From contig JAAYCI010000018.1 of the NCBI GenBank assembly GCA_012729855.1, positions 1 through 32,300 on the forward strand: DNA of 32,300 nucleotides. The letters run 5' to 3'. Both the position numbers and the translations under genes were made by a program. Every line of letters begins with the position of its first letter. The stretch's first letter is position 1. The notes under the pieces are model-generated. The model ran no database searches. It was not told the DNA's origin and was given only the letters and a program-made list of their open reading frames with translations. Shown piece after piece: positions 31,376-32,300 of this stretch. This DNA is from Oscillospiraceae bacterium (GTDB lineage: Bacteria > Bacillota > Clostridia > Oscillospirales > Ruminococcaceae).

Positions 31376-31846
31376 TCATCGCCTGGTGGAAGTTTCGCTA
31401 TTTAGCTTTTTCTTTCGGCTTCTCTCTTTCGGCCTCACCTTCGTACCGGCGCGTATCACGAAGACAATAAGGAATGCTCCAGCAACCAAAAGAATAATTG
31501 TTCCAATGGAAAACTCCGTATCTGCTTCCAGCGCGTTGATGTACGGAAACCCCCTTAGATAACGGACCGGCGCCACACCCTTGGATATGTCTGCGCTGTA
31601 TGCGTTGCCAATCACCTTTGTGTTTCCACAGATGATCGTGCCGTCGTCCAGTGCAAACTCGTATCCCACGGAGTAGCTGTACCGATTGGGAACGGCTTCG
31701 TCCCTCTCGCCGCCTTCCCTGCGGATGACTGTGATCTCACCTTGTGTCCTTATGCCGATTACGGACAACAGCGGTATCATCGCGCCATACAGTAAAAGGG
31801 CGATGCCGATGAAGACCAATAATAGATTGATGAGCACCTTTTTCAT
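31376..31846 (-). CDS. DUF3592-like small membrane protein
   Basis: A 156-residue protein with one N-terminal membrane helix (VLINLLLVFIGIALLLYGAMIPLL), a beta-rich middle (YSYSVGYEFALDDGTIICGNTKVIG) and a second membrane helix (IGTIILLVAGAFLIVFVI) with a basic tail (KERSRKKKLNSETSTRR). The layout, with DDGTIICGN and a V-R-Y-L segment, recalls DUF3592 proteins of unknown function. The ATG at 31846 follows AGGA at 5 nt, 7 nt after the stop of the upstream membrane gene, so the two form an operon. Codon use is less GC-rich than the rest of the window. It ends with a TAG. Confidence 0.65.
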   Translation of the reverse strand: MKKVLINLLLVFIGIALLLYGAMIPLLSVIGIRTQGEITVIRREGGERDEAVPNRYSYSVGYEFALDDGTIICGNTKVIGNAYSADISKGVAPVRYLRGFPYINALEADTEFSIGTIILLVAGAFLIVFVIRAGTKVRPKERSRKKKLNSETSTRR

Positions 31847-31853
31847 GTCAGTC

Positions 31854-32300
31854 CTATATACCCGTTTTATGTCGAACGAACGCTGCCACCTGCGCGTAGT
31901 TTTCCGGCGTGCAGAACACAGCTGTTTTCTCCGAGAATCCGCCCCGCACGAGGATTGTATTCCTTTTGGGGTCATATTTGACCTTTTGAACGCTTTTCCA
32001 CCTGAGGCGCACGACCTGTCTTGACTGCGCGGTCATGCCCGTACCCACCGCGGTGGGATTACCGGATATTGCGCCCAAAGCAATCAACAAGCCATTGATG
32101 ACACGGTTGCGCTTTACCTGTCTGGCCTGCGTATAGTTGGTAATCCCTGTTTCGTCCACGATGAAGCCGGGGGCGTACTTTCCGCCATAGATAATCATGA
32201 TCAACAAGAATGTCAATAAGAACAGCAAAACGATCAGCCCCAGTGCGTATTTAGCGTCCGTCCCGAAGATATCGCCTTTGGCCGTGATGATGATGAGTGC
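31854..32300 (-). CDS. Membrane protein, 5' end beyond window
   Basis: The frame is open to the window edge, so the start is not seen; at least 148 residues are visible. A membrane helix (YALGLIVLLFLLTFLLIMIIYGG) is followed by a soluble domain whose pattern (FIVDETGITNY, VVRLRWKSVQKVKYDPKRNTILVRG) resembles PH-like or YcxB-like domains. The visible N-terminal stretch (ALIIITAKGDIFGTDA) suggests another helix before it. It ends with TAA 7 nt before the DUF3592-like gene. Codon use is more AT-rich than the main part of the window, so the pair may be acquired. The function is unknown. Confidence 0.6.
   Translation of the reverse strand, partial: ALIIITAKGDIFGTDAKYALGLIVLLFLLTFLLIMIIYGGKYAPGFIVDETGITNYTQARQVKRNRVINGLLIALGAISGNPTAVGTGMTAQSRQVVRLRWKSVQKVKYDPKRNTILVRGGFSEKTAVFCTPENYAQVAAFVRHKTGI

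Noticed and set aside
1..32300. CRISPR array, prophage or complete insertion sequence
   Set aside because: There is no regular array of direct repeats, and no transposase, integrase or phage structural gene.

Overview
The window looks like a chromosome segment of a high-GC anaerobic Firmicute, most likely a gut clostridium of the Oscillospirales (Faecalibacterium / Gemmiger / Subdoligranulum type). The evidence is strong AGGAGG-type ribosome sites, several TTG and GTG starts placed right behind them, sigma-A-like promoters, an AgrC-like kinase with a LytTR regulator, a clostripain-family lipoprotein, a tRNA with an encoded CCA, and a strong bias for GC-rich codons. The taxonomy is inference; no marker gene such as rRNA is present.

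Layout. 1-4770: the end of a repeat element, a MocA-like nucleotidyltransferase fused to a ModE-type DNA-binding domain, a cation P-type ATPase, a divergent TetR regulator, and a small TA-flanked MITE sitting exactly on the tetR stop codon. 4783-7670: two divergent paralogues of a radical-SAM family, one with its CxxxCxxC cluster intact, the other without any cluster cysteines. 7683-13415: a three-gene signalling locus (secreted, membrane-anchored surface protein; translationally coupled membrane histidine kinase; LytTR response regulator), with the regulator separated from the kinase by about 560 bp of MITE-like repeats. 13441-16458: a clostripain-like lipoprotein and a divergent membrane-protein gene that is interrupted only by two in-frame amber codons. 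16589-20170: a large PAS/GAF hybrid histidine kinase with two receivers. 20191-25482: purC, a DUF6179-like remnant with a DUF6323-like gene, a FUSC transporter fused to a degenerate HAD domain, then an overlapping nitrilase-family / CoaB-like pair. 25488-26206: a small gene, an XRE regulator and a long perfect hairpin repeat. 26286-30819: a LysR regulator divergent from a three-gene catabolic operon (SDR dehydrogenase, MhpD-like hydratase, D-2-hydroxyacid dehydrogenase), separated by 813 bp with a LysR-type operator, two promoters and a possible large structured RNA. 30896-32300: tRNA-Ser(UGA) with two candidate promoters, followed by two small membrane-protein genes in less GC-rich sequence.

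The strongest leads are the double-amber gene with intact promoter, RBS, frame and terminator; the possible structured RNA at 27419-27706; the cluster-less radical-SAM paralogue beside its intact partner; the family of short inverted-repeat elements that share internal modules but have different ends; and the FUSC-HAD fusion whose HAD motifs are eroded. No CRISPR array, transposase, rRNA or phage structural gene was seen.
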